Origin: RFSX01 sp965248155
GTDB taxonomy: Bacteria > Bacteroidota > Bacteroidia > Chitinophagales > Saprospiraceae
Assembly (NCBI GenBank): GCA_965248155.1
Contig: CBDFIO010000001.1
Span: 1,550,001-1,614,000, forward strand
Direction: 5' to 3'
Length of the DNA stretch: 64,000 nt
Shown here: one piece after another, positions 46,141 to 55,234 of the stretch
How the letters are laid out: every line of letters begins with the position of its first letter
Position numbering within the stretch: the stretch's first letter is position 1
Program-made: the position numbers and the translations under genes
Notes under the pieces: generated by a model
Databases searched by the model: none
Seen by the model: the letters and a program-made list of their open reading frames with translations, nothing else
What the model was told of the DNA's origin: nothing

Positions 46141-47529
46141 TTAATTTGATAATTCTGAATAATACTTATAAAATAAAGGTATGGTTTCTATTCCTTTATA
46201 ATAGTTAAATAATCCGTAATGCTCATTAGGAGAATGAATAGCATCAGAATCCAGACCGAAGCCCATCAAGACTGATTTCACTCCAAAAACCTCCTCAAAC
46301 ATAGAAACAATTGGAATAGAGCCTCCGCTTCTTAATGGAATTGGAGTTTTACTAAAAGATTCTTCCATGGCTTTATGTGCTGCTTTATATTCTATTGTAT
46401 CCGTTGGAGTAACAGCAGGAAAACCACCATGATGAGGACGGACTTCTACTTTAACACCCGCTGGAGCTATCGACTTGAAATGCGCAGAGAATAATTCTGT
46501 GATTTCATCAGGTGTCTGATTTGGAACGAGACGCATGCTGATTTTTGCAAATGCTTTAGCAGGCAATACGGTCTTTGCTCCTTCGCCAATATAACCCCCC
46601 CATATCCCATTAACATCTAAAGTTGGTCTTGTTGAAGTACGCTCCAAAGTGCTGTATCCCTTTTCTCCCATTACATCTTCAATTTCAAGATCTGATTTAT
46701 ATTCAGATATATCAAATGGAGCAGAATTCAAAGCAGATCTTTCTTCTTCACTTAAATCTACGACTTGATCATAAAATCCAGGAATAGTAATTCTTCTATT
46801 CTCATCAATTAATGAAGATATCATATCGCTTATAACATTAATCGGATTGGCTACAGCTCCTCCATAGACACCGGAATGAAGATCTTTGTTTGGTCCGGTA
46901 ACTTCAACTTCAACATATGACAAGCCTCTCAGACCAACAGTTATACTAGGAATATCATTAGCAATTATAGAAGTATCTGAAAGCAGAACAACATCGCATG
47001 AAAGCAATTCTCGATTTTCTTTACAAAATATTTCAAGATTATCAGATCCTACTTCTTCTTCTCCTTCTATCATGAACTTCATATTACAAGTCAGCATATC
47101 ATTCTTTTGCATGGCTTCAAAAGCTTTAATATGCATATAGAGTTGTCCTTTATCGTCACAAGATCCACGTGCAAAAATGGCTCCATTAGGATGATTTTTT
47201 GTTTCCTTGATTACGGGTTCAAAAGGCCCACTATCCCATAACTCTAATGGATCTGCCGGTTGGACATCATAGTGTCCATACACCAGGACCGTAGGCCACT
47301 CTGGATTAATCAACTTTTCACCATAAACAATAGGATGCCCGGCTGTTTCACATATTCTGGTATTATCAATTCCAGCTTCATCCATACGTTCTTTTAAATA
47401 TCCAGCCGCTCTTTTAACATCAGGAGCAAATTTGGGATCAGCACTTACAGATGGGATTTTTAAGAAATCTATGAGCTCATTTAAAAACCGCTCTTTATTA
47501 TTTTGAATGTATTCGTTTATATTATTCAT
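46141..47529 (-). CDS. M20-family dipeptidase
   Basis: 462 residues, matching cytoplasmic dipeptidase/CNDP-like proteins. Metal-site motifs: VLVYGHYDVQP (His, Asp), GSCDDKGQL (bridging Asp), MIEGEEEVGSDNL (catalytic and ligand Glu) and late GFGLDSDAIHSPNEHY (His). The dimerisation lid lies at about 210-380. No signal peptide. Divergent from the AraC-type regulator with a 112-base gap. Confidence 0.92.
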   Translation of the reverse strand: MNNINEYIQNNKERFLNELIDFLKIPSVSADPKFAPDVKRAAGYLKERMDEAGIDNTRICETAGHPIVYGEKLINPEWPTVLVYGHYDVQPADPLELWDSGPFEPVIKETKNHPNGAIFARGSCDDKGQLYMHIKAFEAMQKNDMLTCNMKFMIEGEEEVGSDNLEIFCKENRELLSCDVVLLSDTSIIANDIPSITVGLRGLSYVEVEVTGPNKDLHSGVYGGAVANPINVISDMISSLIDENRRITIPGFYDQVVDLSEEERSALNSAPFDISEYKSDLEIEDVMGEKGYSTLERTSTRPTLDVNGIWGGYIGEGAKTVLPAKAFAKISMRLVPNQTPDEITELFSAHFKSIAPAGVKVEVRPHHGGFPAVTPTDTIEYKAAHKAMEESFSKTPIPLRSGGSIPIVSMFEEVFGVKSVLMGFGLDSDAIHSPNEHYGLFNYYKGIETIPLFYKYYSELSN

Positions 47530-47641
47530 TGAATTGTTTTAAAAATGCAAATGTAAGAGTCTTATTCTAAACACAACAGCCAAGTTTAAAATTTGATTCG
47601 TCTTTTTGTCGTTAAATGTGAATATTTAGTAAATTCTCTTC

Positions 47642-48757
47642 ATGATCTATTTGTTTTTCATAAGTACTTGTTTTTCTGTGCTTTTTATGCTTCTTCTTTT
47701 ATCAAAAAAGAAAAAAAGAAGCGATCACTATTTTTTGGCCTCAATATTCCTTCTTGCCGCTATCAACAGCCTTTATATCAGTCTCTTTTACAATTCTCCT
47801 GAGCCATTTTATTTATCTTTTTTTTCAGAGCTGAATTATGCTATTCCCCTTCTTTATGGGCCTATGCTTTATTTTTATTCCCTTTCCATAACTAATTTAA
47901 CTTCCAAATTTAAATTTAAAATGGCATGGCATTTTGCTCCGTTTATTGTATTTCTTGGCATTCTACTCAGTCCATTTATAACCAATTACCAACTTTTGGA
48001 GAGCCGCCATTTAGGCTACCCTTTGATTAAAATTATTATTACTCCTTTTTATTTGATATTGGTGTTAATCATCTTAAAAAGATATCGCATAGATCTTAAA
48101 GATCATTTCTCATATGTACACAAGATGAATCATTTCTGGTTAAGCTGGATTGTGTCGGGCGCCATTATTCTTTGGGTTATCGCAGCAATTGGATATAGCT
48201 ACAATGAAATAAATCAAGTTCAAAAAGCCCTATTGTATGATTTTTATGTTTTATCGTTTTTAGGGATATTCTTATTTTTCTTAGCCTTTATTGCATTTAA
48301 TAAAACAGATATTATGTCTGGTGTTTCAAGCGATGAAATGCATCCTATTAAAAATACTCTTGATCCACAGACGGTAACCACGGACTATACTGATTACAAT
48401 AATGATCTTGACAAGCTCACTCAATGCATGGGGGAAAATAAGCCGTATTTAGATCCATTATTGTCGATAGGAATGCTTTCAGAAATCACGCAAATTCCTC
48501 AATACAGAATTTCTATAGTCCTTAACAAACTGCTTAAGCAAAGTTTTTATGAATACATTAATCTGCTAAGGATAGCTCTTGTAAAAGAGAAACTAAAAGC
48601 AGGAGAAGCTGCAAAATTTAGTATCCTGGGAATTGCATTGGATTGTGGATTCAATTCAAAAGCTTCGTTTAACCGAATATTCAAGAAAGTGTCAGGAATG
48701 ACTCCAAGCCAATACTTGAAGAGCATTAATTCTAGTCCTCAGTCTGATCAACTATAG
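47642..48757 (+). CDS. Membrane-bound AraC-family transcriptional regulator
   Basis: 371 residues. The N-terminal half holds about seven hydrophobic segments (residues 1-225), the C-terminal about 110 residues an AraC/XylS double helix-turn-helix (LSEITQIPQYRISIVLNKLL; FSILGIALDCGFNSKASFNR; SGMTPSQYLKS). The membrane domain presumably senses a ligand or membrane state. Targets are unknown; the divergent M20 peptidase gene is the nearest candidate. Its 3' end overlaps the convergent diadenylate cyclase gene by 26 bases. Confidence 0.88.
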   Translation: MIYLFFISTCFSVLFMLLLLSKKKKRSDHYFLASIFLLAAINSLYISLFYNSPEPFYLSFFSELNYAIPLLYGPMLYFYSLSITNLTSKFKFKMAWHFAPFIVFLGILLSPFITNYQLLESRHLGYPLIKIIITPFYLILVLIILKRYRIDLKDHFSYVHKMNHFWLSWIVSGAIILWVIAAIGYSYNEINQVQKALLYDFYVLSFLGIFLFFLAFIAFNKTDIMSGVSSDEMHPIKNTLDPQTVTTDYTDYNNDLDKLTQCMGENKPYLDPLLSIGMLSEITQIPQYRISIVLNKLLKQSFYEYINLLRIALVKEKLKAGEAAKFSILGIALDCGFNSKASFNRIFKKVSGMTPSQYLKSINSSPQSDQL

Positions 48758-49553
48758 AATAGTATTTTTCTAGTTTCATTCTCAATTCTGAAAATGTAAC
48801 ATTATAGAATAGTTTACCTTCTGATGCATAGGAAATCGATCCGTTTTGTTCCGACACGATAACTGCAAGCCCTTCTCCATTCTCTGTTCCTCCCAAACCA
48901 GCTCTGTGTCTAAAACCTAAATTTTCAGGGATATTTTTTGATTCAGAAAGCGGTAATATACAGCCCGCAGCTAATATTCGGTCTTCAAAAATTACCAGCG
49001 CTCCATCATGAAATGGTGCATTTTTATAAAACAGTGTTTCAATCAACTTTTGACTGAGTTTAGCATCGATTATGGTTCCTGTCTTTAATATGCTTGGTAG
49101 CTCACTTTTACTTAATAATAAAAGTGCTCCGGTTTTTGTTTTACTGAATTGTTTGCAAGCTTGAATTATTTGGTCGGCTAGATTGGCTGCCTGACTTGAA
49201 TTGTCAAGACCGGCTTGCTTGAAAAATTTATCAATAAACTTGAATCTTCCTTTGATCGTATTATCACCGATCATCAATAAGACCCGCCGTATTTCGGGTT
49301 GAAAAATAACTATTAGGCCAATAAGGCCAATTCCTGCAATACTTCCCAACATCAGGGTTAGGATTCTCATCTTTAATTGAGTGACGACAGTCAGAAGCAA
49401 GAGGAACAAAATTATCCCTATGAATATATTGACTGCAACAGTTCCTTTAACATATTTATAGAGGAAGTATATGAGGTATACAGCTATCAGAAAGTCCAGA
49501 ACATCCAGAAGTCTTATATCTAATCCTCCAATTTGAAATAATGCAGCTATGAT
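48732..49553 (-). CDS. cdaA: Diadenylate cyclase (c-di-AMP synthase, CdaA type) lacking a canonical start codon
   Basis: The DAC domain is complete with catalytic FHDGALVI and GFRHRAGLG motifs; it makes c-di-AMP from two ATP. Three membrane segments precede it, as in CdaA. The first in-frame ATG/GTG/TTG is TTG at 49409, inside the third segment, yet homology (IGGLDIRLLDVLDF, YFLYKYVKGTVAVNIFIG) extends upstream to about 49550, and the frame stays open to a stop at 49566-49568. In that extension only ATC (49553-49551), ATA (49550-49548) and internal CTG codons could start. I place the start tentatively at the ATC. A mutated start, rare initiation codon or sequence error are the options. Confidence 0.85.
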   Translation of the reverse strand: MIAALFQIGGLDIRLLDVLDFLIAVYLIYFLYKYVKGTVAVNIFIGIILFLLLLTVVTQLKMRILTLMLGSIAGIGLIGLIVIFQPEIRRVLLMIGDNTIKGRFKFIDKFFKQAGLDNSSQAANLADQIIQACKQFSKTKTGALLLLSKSELPSILKTGTIIDAKLSQKLIETLFYKNAPFHDGALVIFEDRILAAGCILPLSESKNIPENLGFRHRAGLGGTENGEGLAVIVSEQNGSISYASEGKLFYNVTFSELRMKLEKYYSIVDQTED

Positions 49554-49610
49554 TGTTTTATTTTTTTAAAGTTAACCTGTTCTTCTTAATTATTGTCTAA
49601 GGGCGCTTAT

Positions 49611-51755
49611 TTATCCTTCAAGATATTTAACAGGGCTATTTGTATTGTAAAAGAAAAACGACCATATGTCAGCTTGTTCATCGATAATTTTCGAGGTGGG
49701 TTTGCCCGCACCATGACCGGCATCGGTTTCGATTCTCAAAATGACAGGATTCTCTCCATCATGACATTCCTGTAACCTTGCTCCAAATTTGAATGAGTGG
49801 GCAGGTACTACCCTATCATCATGATCAGCTGTTGTTATCATAGTTGCAGGATAACTAACTCCTGGTTTTAAATTATGTAATGGTGAATAACTCAGTAAAT
49901 TTTCAAAATGTTCTTCTTCATCACTCGAACCATACTCTGGAACCCATCCCCAACCAACAGTGAACTTATGATATCTCAACATATCCATAACACCTACTGC
50001 AGGGAAAGTGGCGGCAAAAAGATCCGGTCTTTGTGTCATACAAGCTCCTACGAGTAATCCGCCATTAGAACCTCCTGCAATGGCCAATTTTTCTTTAGAA
50101 GTATAATTCATTTTTATTAAATATTCCGCAGCTGCAATGAAATCATCAAATACATTTTGCTTATTGTGAAGCATTCCTGCTTTGTGCCATTCTTCTCCGA
50201 ATTCACCCCCACCTCTAAGGTTAGGCATTGCAAATACACCACCATTCTCTAACAAAATAAGTCTTGATGTACTGAAAAATGGAGAAAGGCTAATATTAAA
50301 TCCTCCATAACCATACAGATAAGTAGGATTGTTACCATTCAATTGTAAGTCTTTCCTGTGGACGATAAACATAGGAATTTTAGTCCCGTCTTTACTGGAG
50401 TAAAAGACTTGACGTTCTACATAATCTTCAGGATCAAATTTTATTTCCGATTCAAAAAATTCATCGGATTCTAATGATGCAACATCAAATTTGAATATTG
50501 TATTTGGAGTTGTAAACGAGCTATAAGAATAAAAGAAATGTTCATCATCTTCATCCCCTCCAAATTCATTTGCTGAACCCAGACCCGGTAACCTAACCCG
50601 CTTCTCTTTAGAACCATCATAGTTATATCTATATATCCTGCTTGTTGCATTTCTCAGATAGCTGGCCCATAGCTTTCCACCACCCGAATTTACATTCTCT
50701 AGCAGATTTTCAGATTCAGGTATTACTTCTGTCCAATTGGAACTGTCCGGTTCATTCAAATCAACATTGATAAGCCTATACTTAGGAGCATTAATATTTG
50801 TTAGAATTAGAAAATGATCATCAACATTATGGACAACTGAGCTTTTATTCTCAAATCCAGTGAAAAGTGGAACAAAATCAGAGTTAGCCTGGTCAAGATC
50901 TTTGTAATGAGTTTCATATCCATCTGTTCCAGTAGAAATATAGAGAATCAGATACTTCCTATCTTCAGAAATCGTGGTAAAATGATACATTTTTGGTTCA
51001 TCTGGATTAGAATACACCAATTTATCTTTTGACTGATCTGTACCTAATTTGTGATAGTATACAGAATGTCCACTATTGGCTGCTGATAGCTCTGTACCTT
51101 CCTCAGGTGCAGGGTATCGACTATAATAAAATCCATCATCTTTCCAGTTCGCTCCAGAAAATTTCACCCAATCAAGAACATCGGGCAATTTCCTTTTATT
51201 TTCAATTTCCATGACCTGAATTTGTTGCCAATCCGAACCGGCATCTTGTCTTGAGTAAGCCACATACTTTTTATCACTGGAAAAACCAAGAATATTTATT
51301 GAAACGGTGCCATCTTCAGAAAGAGCGTTTGGATCAATAAATACTTCAGGTTCTCCCTCTAGTCCTTTTTGGTAATAAAGTACGGACTGATTTTGAAGAC
51401 CATCATTTTTGTAAAAAAAATAGTAGTCCCCAGCTTTTGATGGAGAACTTAATTTTACATAATTAAAAAGTTCTTCATATCGAGATCGTATTTTATCTCT
51501 ATATGGAATTTGTGCAAGGTAATTAGAGCTTACTTTATTCTGTTGTTTTACCCAATTTATTACATTGTTTGCTGTATCAACTTCTAACCATCTGTATGGA
51601 TCAGCAATTTCATTACCGTGGTAATCTTCTACAACAGAATCATCTTTTTCAGTTACGGGATACTCTAAAGCTGGCATATCATTTTTTACACTATCAGGTG
51701 CTGAGCAAGACAGTACTAAAGAGAGGACTAGAAATAAGGATGCAATTTTAAGCAT
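49611..51755 (-). CDS. Prolyl oligopeptidase family (S9A) lipoprotein
   Basis: 714 residues. A lipoprotein signal (LFLVLSLVLSC, Cys17) precedes the N-terminal stretch DYHGNEIADPYRWLEV typical of S9A, a seven-bladed propeller (about 90-430) and the alpha/beta-hydrolase domain with Ser in AIAGGSNGGLLVGA, Asp in TTADHDDRVVPAHS and His in DAGHGAGKPTSK. It should cleave proline-containing peptides in the periplasm or on the outer membrane, consistent with a protein-feeding lifestyle. It is upstream of cdaA on the same strand. Confidence 0.93.
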   Translation of the reverse strand: MLKIASLFLVLSLVLSCSAPDSVKNDMPALEYPVTEKDDSVVEDYHGNEIADPYRWLEVDTANNVINWVKQQNKVSSNYLAQIPYRDKIRSRYEELFNYVKLSSPSKAGDYYFFYKNDGLQNQSVLYYQKGLEGEPEVFIDPNALSEDGTVSINILGFSSDKKYVAYSRQDAGSDWQQIQVMEIENKRKLPDVLDWVKFSGANWKDDGFYYSRYPAPEEGTELSAANSGHSVYYHKLGTDQSKDKLVYSNPDEPKMYHFTTISEDRKYLILYISTGTDGYETHYKDLDQANSDFVPLFTGFENKSSVVHNVDDHFLILTNINAPKYRLINVDLNEPDSSNWTEVIPESENLLENVNSGGGKLWASYLRNATSRIYRYNYDGSKEKRVRLPGLGSANEFGGDEDDEHFFYSYSSFTTPNTIFKFDVASLESDEFFESEIKFDPEDYVERQVFYSSKDGTKIPMFIVHRKDLQLNGNNPTYLYGYGGFNISLSPFFSTSRLILLENGGVFAMPNLRGGGEFGEEWHKAGMLHNKQNVFDDFIAAAEYLIKMNYTSKEKLAIAGGSNGGLLVGACMTQRPDLFAATFPAVGVMDMLRYHKFTVGWGWVPEYGSSDEEEHFENLLSYSPLHNLKPGVSYPATMITTADHDDRVVPAHSFKFGARLQECHDGENPVILRIETDAGHGAGKPTSKIIDEQADIWSFFFYNTNSPVKYLEG

Positions 51756-51886
51756 GTTTTTTATTTAAGCTATTAATTAGAGATATTATATAGGAAGCTC
51801 AACGAAATAATTCTATACTTGTATTTGTTATACAATTAGATTTCTTAAAAATAACTGGATTAAATATACGGATTGGAGATTTTTCG

Positions 51887-52489
51887 ATGAAATTATTACT
51901 TCCTTATATATTTACACTCTTATCTATCAATTTATGCGGACAAAACCAAATAGAATGGTTTGACCCAAGCAGTCCTGACTTAGAAAATTCAGGACAATAT
52001 GTAGATTGCGAACTCATCAATAGTCATTCTTATAATCAAAATACTCCTACGATTGAATTTCAAGAAAGGACACTGTTTGTTTTTACTCACCCGCAAATCA
52101 AAAAATGGATGACAGACAAACATCTGTTGGAGTGCAAAGGGAGTATATATAAAGTAAGGGACAATGTTTTTTTGATTCTCAATTTTAAAATTAATTCTGA
52201 AAACGCCAAGAGCAGTTATGGAGATTTGGAACAAGGAGCAAAAATCAAGTTACAGTTTGACAAAAAGAACTATTTGTACTTAGAAAATATTGAAAGAGAT
52301 AAAGGGAAGGTGAATAGAACAGAAAAACATACACTCTACCAAGGGAGTTTTCCCATTTCAAAAGCTAAAATAAAAGAACTTAAGAAAAACGACATTTTTA
52401 AGTTGGGTGTTATTTGGGAAGAAGGATATGAGGAATATGAAGTGATTAATATTGATCTCATAAAAAACCAACTCAACTGTCTGAATTAG
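51887..52489 (+). CDS. Uncharacterised secreted protein
   Basis: 200 residues with a signal peptide (MKLLLPYIFTLLSINLCG; the Cys-Gly-Gln could also be a weak lipobox). The mature part is predicted to be mostly beta-strand (YVDCELINSHSYNQNTPTIE, NVFLILNFKINSENAKSSYG, KIKLQFDKKNYLYLENIERD). I do not recognise the family. It lies 6 bases before miaE, so the two may be co-transcribed, but a link in function is not evident. Confidence 0.6.
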   Translation: MKLLLPYIFTLLSINLCGQNQIEWFDPSSPDLENSGQYVDCELINSHSYNQNTPTIEFQERTLFVFTHPQIKKWMTDKHLLECKGSIYKVRDNVFLILNFKINSENAKSSYGDLEQGAKIKLQFDKKNYLYLENIERDKGKVNRTEKHTLYQGSFPISKAKIKELKKNDIFKLGVIWEEGYEEYEVINIDLIKNQLNCLN

Positions 52490-52495
52490 TATACC

Positions 52496-53077
52496 ATGTT
52501 AGGACTTAAATTACCTACAGATCCAAGATGGGTCAATCTTGCAGAAATGAGCCTCGAAGAGATCTTAACCGACCATGCATATTGTGAACAAAAAGCGGCG
52601 ACTTCATGTATTTCACTTATTCAGAATTATCCGGAGAAAAAACGCCTGGGTGAGGAATTAGCACCGATAGTTGCAGAGGAGTGGAGCCATTTTCAATTGG
52701 TTCTAAAAGAATTAAAAAAGAGAGATTTGGACCTCGGCAATCAGAGAAAAGATGAATATGTGAATCAATTGCTGTTATTTAAGAAGAATGGTGGATCAAG
52801 AGAGGATAGACTTGTCGAACGTTTGCTGATCAATGCACTGATTGAAGCTAGAAGTTGTGAACGGTTCAGACTTTTGAGCTTGCATATTTCTGAGGACCAG
52901 CTTAAAGCGTTTTATCATGGCTTCATGGTTTCAGAAGCTGGGCATTATAGATTATTTATTGATTTGGCAAATGAATATGGGAATCCTGAAGAAGTTAAAA
53001 CGCGGTGGCAGGAATATCTGGATTACGAAGCAGAAATAATGAGTTCTCTTGAAACCAGAGGCGATAGAATGCACTAA
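52496..53077 (+). CDS. miaE: tRNA 2-methylthio-N6-isopentenyladenosine hydroxylase
   Basis: 193 residues; a ferritin-like di-iron monooxygenase that hydroxylates ms2i6A37 of tRNA. Iron ligands are visible: DHAYCEQKAATS (Glu), APIVAEEWSHFQLV (Glu, His), LINALIEARSCERF (Glu) and MVSEAGHYRLF (Glu, His). Matches MiaE in length and start (MLGLKLPTDPRWVNLAE). The substrate modification needs MiaA and MiaB, which are not in this window. The methyltransferase gene follows 2 bases downstream. Confidence 0.9.
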   Translation: MLGLKLPTDPRWVNLAEMSLEEILTDHAYCEQKAATSCISLIQNYPEKKRLGEELAPIVAEEWSHFQLVLKELKKRDLDLGNQRKDEYVNQLLLFKKNGGSREDRLVERLLINALIEARSCERFRLLSLHISEDQLKAFYHGFMVSEAGHYRLFIDLANEYGNPEEVKTRWQEYLDYEAEIMSSLETRGDRMH

Positions 53078-53079
53078 TA

Positions 53080-53661
53080 TTGTCAGAACTTGATAAATCA
53101 TATTGGGAGAATAGATATAAATCCGGCCAAACAGAATGGGATATTGGAAATATTTCCAGGCCACTCAAAACATATATTGATTCGATAGAGGAATTGTCGA
53201 TGAAAATCCTAATTCCAGGTTCAGGACTCTCTTGGGAAGCTGAATATTTATGGAATAAAGGATTTAAACAAGTCTATGTTTTGGATATTTCAAATGAAGC
53301 CTTGACTAAATTTAGAAACAGATTCCAGGATTTTCCAGTCGATCATTGTATTCAGTCAGATTATTTCGAACATCATGCACAATATGATTTAATTATTGAA
53401 CAAACGTTTTTCTGCGCACTCCCGACAGTTCTAAGAGATAAGTATGTCAATCATAGCCGGAAACTTTTATACCCTAATGGTAAATTAGTCGGACTATTCT
53501 TTAACAAGGAATTTGAAACTAGCGGCCCTCCATTTGGTGGTACACGTCAGGAATACATTGATTTATTTGAAAACAAATTTATAATCCAATCTATTGAGGA
53601 CTGTCACAATTCAATTGATCCCAGGAAAGGAAATGAGTTATTTATACAATTAAGAAAATGA
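53080..53661 (+). CDS. TPMT-like SAM-dependent methyltransferase
   Basis: 193 residues starting with TTG two bases after miaE; the start is supported by alignment of KSYWENRYKSGQTEWDIG with thiopurine S-methyltransferase-family N-termini. Motif I is ILIPGSGLSWEAEYLW, followed by VYVLDISNEAL (acidic ribose-binding residue) and EQTFFCALP, which in this family replaces the usual post-motif II. Members act on thiols, selenium or halide ions; the substrate here is unknown. It is convergent with the desaturase, with a 5-base gap. Confidence 0.82.
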   Translation: MSELDKSYWENRYKSGQTEWDIGNISRPLKTYIDSIEELSMKILIPGSGLSWEAEYLWNKGFKQVYVLDISNEALTKFRNRFQDFPVDHCIQSDYFEHHAQYDLIIEQTFFCALPTVLRDKYVNHSRKLLYPNGKLVGLFFNKEFETSGPPFGGTRQEYIDLFENKFIIQSIEDCHNSIDPRKGNELFIQLRK

Positions 53662-53666
53662 GTTCC

Positions 53667-54692
53667 TTAGACGGCAGTTAAATTTTCTTTGGTTTGCATC
53701 CCTCCGAAAAAATCGCTTTCTGAACCAGAACTTAAATTAATTCCTCCTCTATCATCTCTTACGTTCCTTGAAAATAAAGAAAGCCTTTTATCAAATAAAA
53801 ATTGTAACAAGAGCTTTGTCCAACTCGTATGATAATACAAAGTATCATAATATTCTGAAGCAATTTCTCTTACTTTAGGAAGGTTGTTCCAGGGTATGTA
53901 AGAAAAGTCATGATGTTCATTATGGTAGCCAACATTGAATGATAATTTATTCAAAGGCCCATAATAACTATAAGTCTCTTGAGGAGGTGCAACTAAATAA
54001 TGTTCCTGTATCCATCTTGCTCCCAGAGGATGAAGTCCCAAAGAGAAAACGAAAGAAGCTGCCAAATACAAAAAAGCCATCGGACCTACGAATAAAAACA
54101 GCAACACGTCAAATAACACAACTGTTATTAGATTTGCCCAGACCCATGCACTATTAAATTTTATTGCTTTTAATCTTGGTGGTCTCAGTCCCTGAAATAC
54201 AGGAAAAAACAAAAGCCACAGCCCTTTACCGATAAAATTTGAACCAATAAGTCGAGCTTCCCAACGAGAAGGTAAATCAGCATCTATATCATAGTGCCCT
54301 TGAAAAGCATGATGTTTTAAATGATATTTTCTAAAGGAAACAGAACTGGGAAATCCATTTGGAAGATCACATAATATTCCACCCCACAAATTCGCAATTC
54401 TTCCTTTAAAGACCATATTATGTGTATACTCATGTATAAGCACAAATAATGCATGATTGGCAAAAGCTCCAACAATATATGCCGCTAGTAAAACAATCCA
54501 CCAAGCCTGGTCTCTCAATAAAAAAGCAATAAGAAGTTGCATTGAGACTATAAGTACAGAATAAGTAAAAGTATTTGGATTCCTACCCATCAATTTCTTG
54601 ATTTCAGGATACTTCTTTATTATGTCCTTTGTTCGCTGTATATGAGGCTCTTCCTGAGTCGAATGTTGAAAATCCCTATTGTTATTACCCAT
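53667..54692 (-). CDS. Sphingolipid delta-4 desaturase (DES1/DEGS)-like fatty acid desaturase
   Basis: 341 residues, four to six membrane helices and three His boxes: H87EYTHN, H124LKHH and H257NEHH, plus His80. Order and wording follow eukaryotic dihydroceramide desaturase: an N-terminal QEEPHIQRTKDIIKKYPEIK (DES1 has QPHxxRRxEILxKYPEIK), SFRKYHLKHH, LGLHPLGARWIQEHY, ETYSYYGPLNKLSFNVGYHN, EIASEYYDTL and HTSWTKLL. This whole-length agreement is far closer than to bacterial acyl-lipid desaturases. It predicts introduction of the delta-4 double bond into dihydroceramide in the inner membrane. No sphingolipid synthesis gene is in the window, so the substrate is inferred. Confidence 0.88.
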   Translation of the reverse strand: MGNNNRDFQHSTQEEPHIQRTKDIIKKYPEIKKLMGRNPNTFTYSVLIVSMQLLIAFLLRDQAWWIVLLAAYIVGAFANHALFVLIHEYTHNMVFKGRIANLWGGILCDLPNGFPSSVSFRKYHLKHHAFQGHYDIDADLPSRWEARLIGSNFIGKGLWLLFFPVFQGLRPPRLKAIKFNSAWVWANLITVVLFDVLLFLFVGPMAFLYLAASFVFSLGLHPLGARWIQEHYLVAPPQETYSYYGPLNKLSFNVGYHNEHHDFSYIPWNNLPKVREIASEYYDTLYYHTSWTKLLLQFLFDKRLSLFSRNVRDDRGGINLSSGSESDFFGGMQTKENLTAV

Positions 54693-54709
54693 TATTTAAA
54701 AATATGGCA

Positions 54710-54740
54710 CAAAACTAACTATTCTAGAAGTTATAAGAAA
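54710..54740 (-). promoter_or_regulatory. Promoter of the desaturase gene
   Basis: On the minus strand TTTC (54740-54737), a 19-base spacer and TAGTTTTG (54717-54710) match the Bacteroidota TTTG-N19-TAnnTTTG promoter with one mismatch. The -7 element ends 17 bases before the ATG at 54692, predicting a leader of about 12 bases. Confidence 0.5.
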
Positions 54741-54775
54741 GTTAAGTTTACTATTTCGACCGAAGATAAATAAGC

Positions 54776-55114
54776 CTAATCTTCATGTTTAGATTCTTCT
54801 TCGCCTACCGGTTCGTCTGAAGTTGTAACATATGACAAATTATCATTGTGTTTATAATAAAAGTAAAGCGGTTTTTCATTTCTCAGGATATCTACATAGT
54901 GAGCAAACTTATCAAGTGATACATAGCAATGATAATCATTAAAATTTCCTTTAGAAATGATTTGATTATTTGGGAGATTAGAGCGCATAAAGTGTAAATA
55001 TGCTATCCCTGAATTTAACTTGATTTGAATACCACAATTAGCATTCTGTTCAGAAATATTATTGTATAAAAATATTTTATAAGTAGTAAATTCTTCAATA
55101 ATAAAATTAGACAT
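54776..55114 (-). CDS. Uncharacterised small protein
   Basis: 112 residues with no signal peptide. Alternating strands (GIQIKLNSGIAYLHFMRS, YHCYVSLDKFAHYVDILRNE) suggest a small alpha/beta fold, and the C-terminus is acidic (EPVGEEESKHED). I do not recognise it. It is upstream of the desaturase on the same strand, but a desaturase-specific promoter candidate lies between them. The roughly 140-base AT-rich gap to cmk holds the divergent promoters. Confidence 0.6.
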   Translation of the reverse strand: MSNFIIEEFTTYKIFLYNNISEQNANCGIQIKLNSGIAYLHFMRSNLPNNQIISKGNFNDYHCYVSLDKFAHYVDILRNEKPLYFYYKHNDNLSYVTTSDEPVGEEESKHED

Positions 55115-55234
55115 TTGACTTTTGAATTTTATGTTTCATGAATGTACATAATGTGTAATTAAAATGTAAGTTTTACTATCAAAACTTAACAACTAATTAG
55201 ATACTATTTTAAATTAATAATAATCCATATTTAG

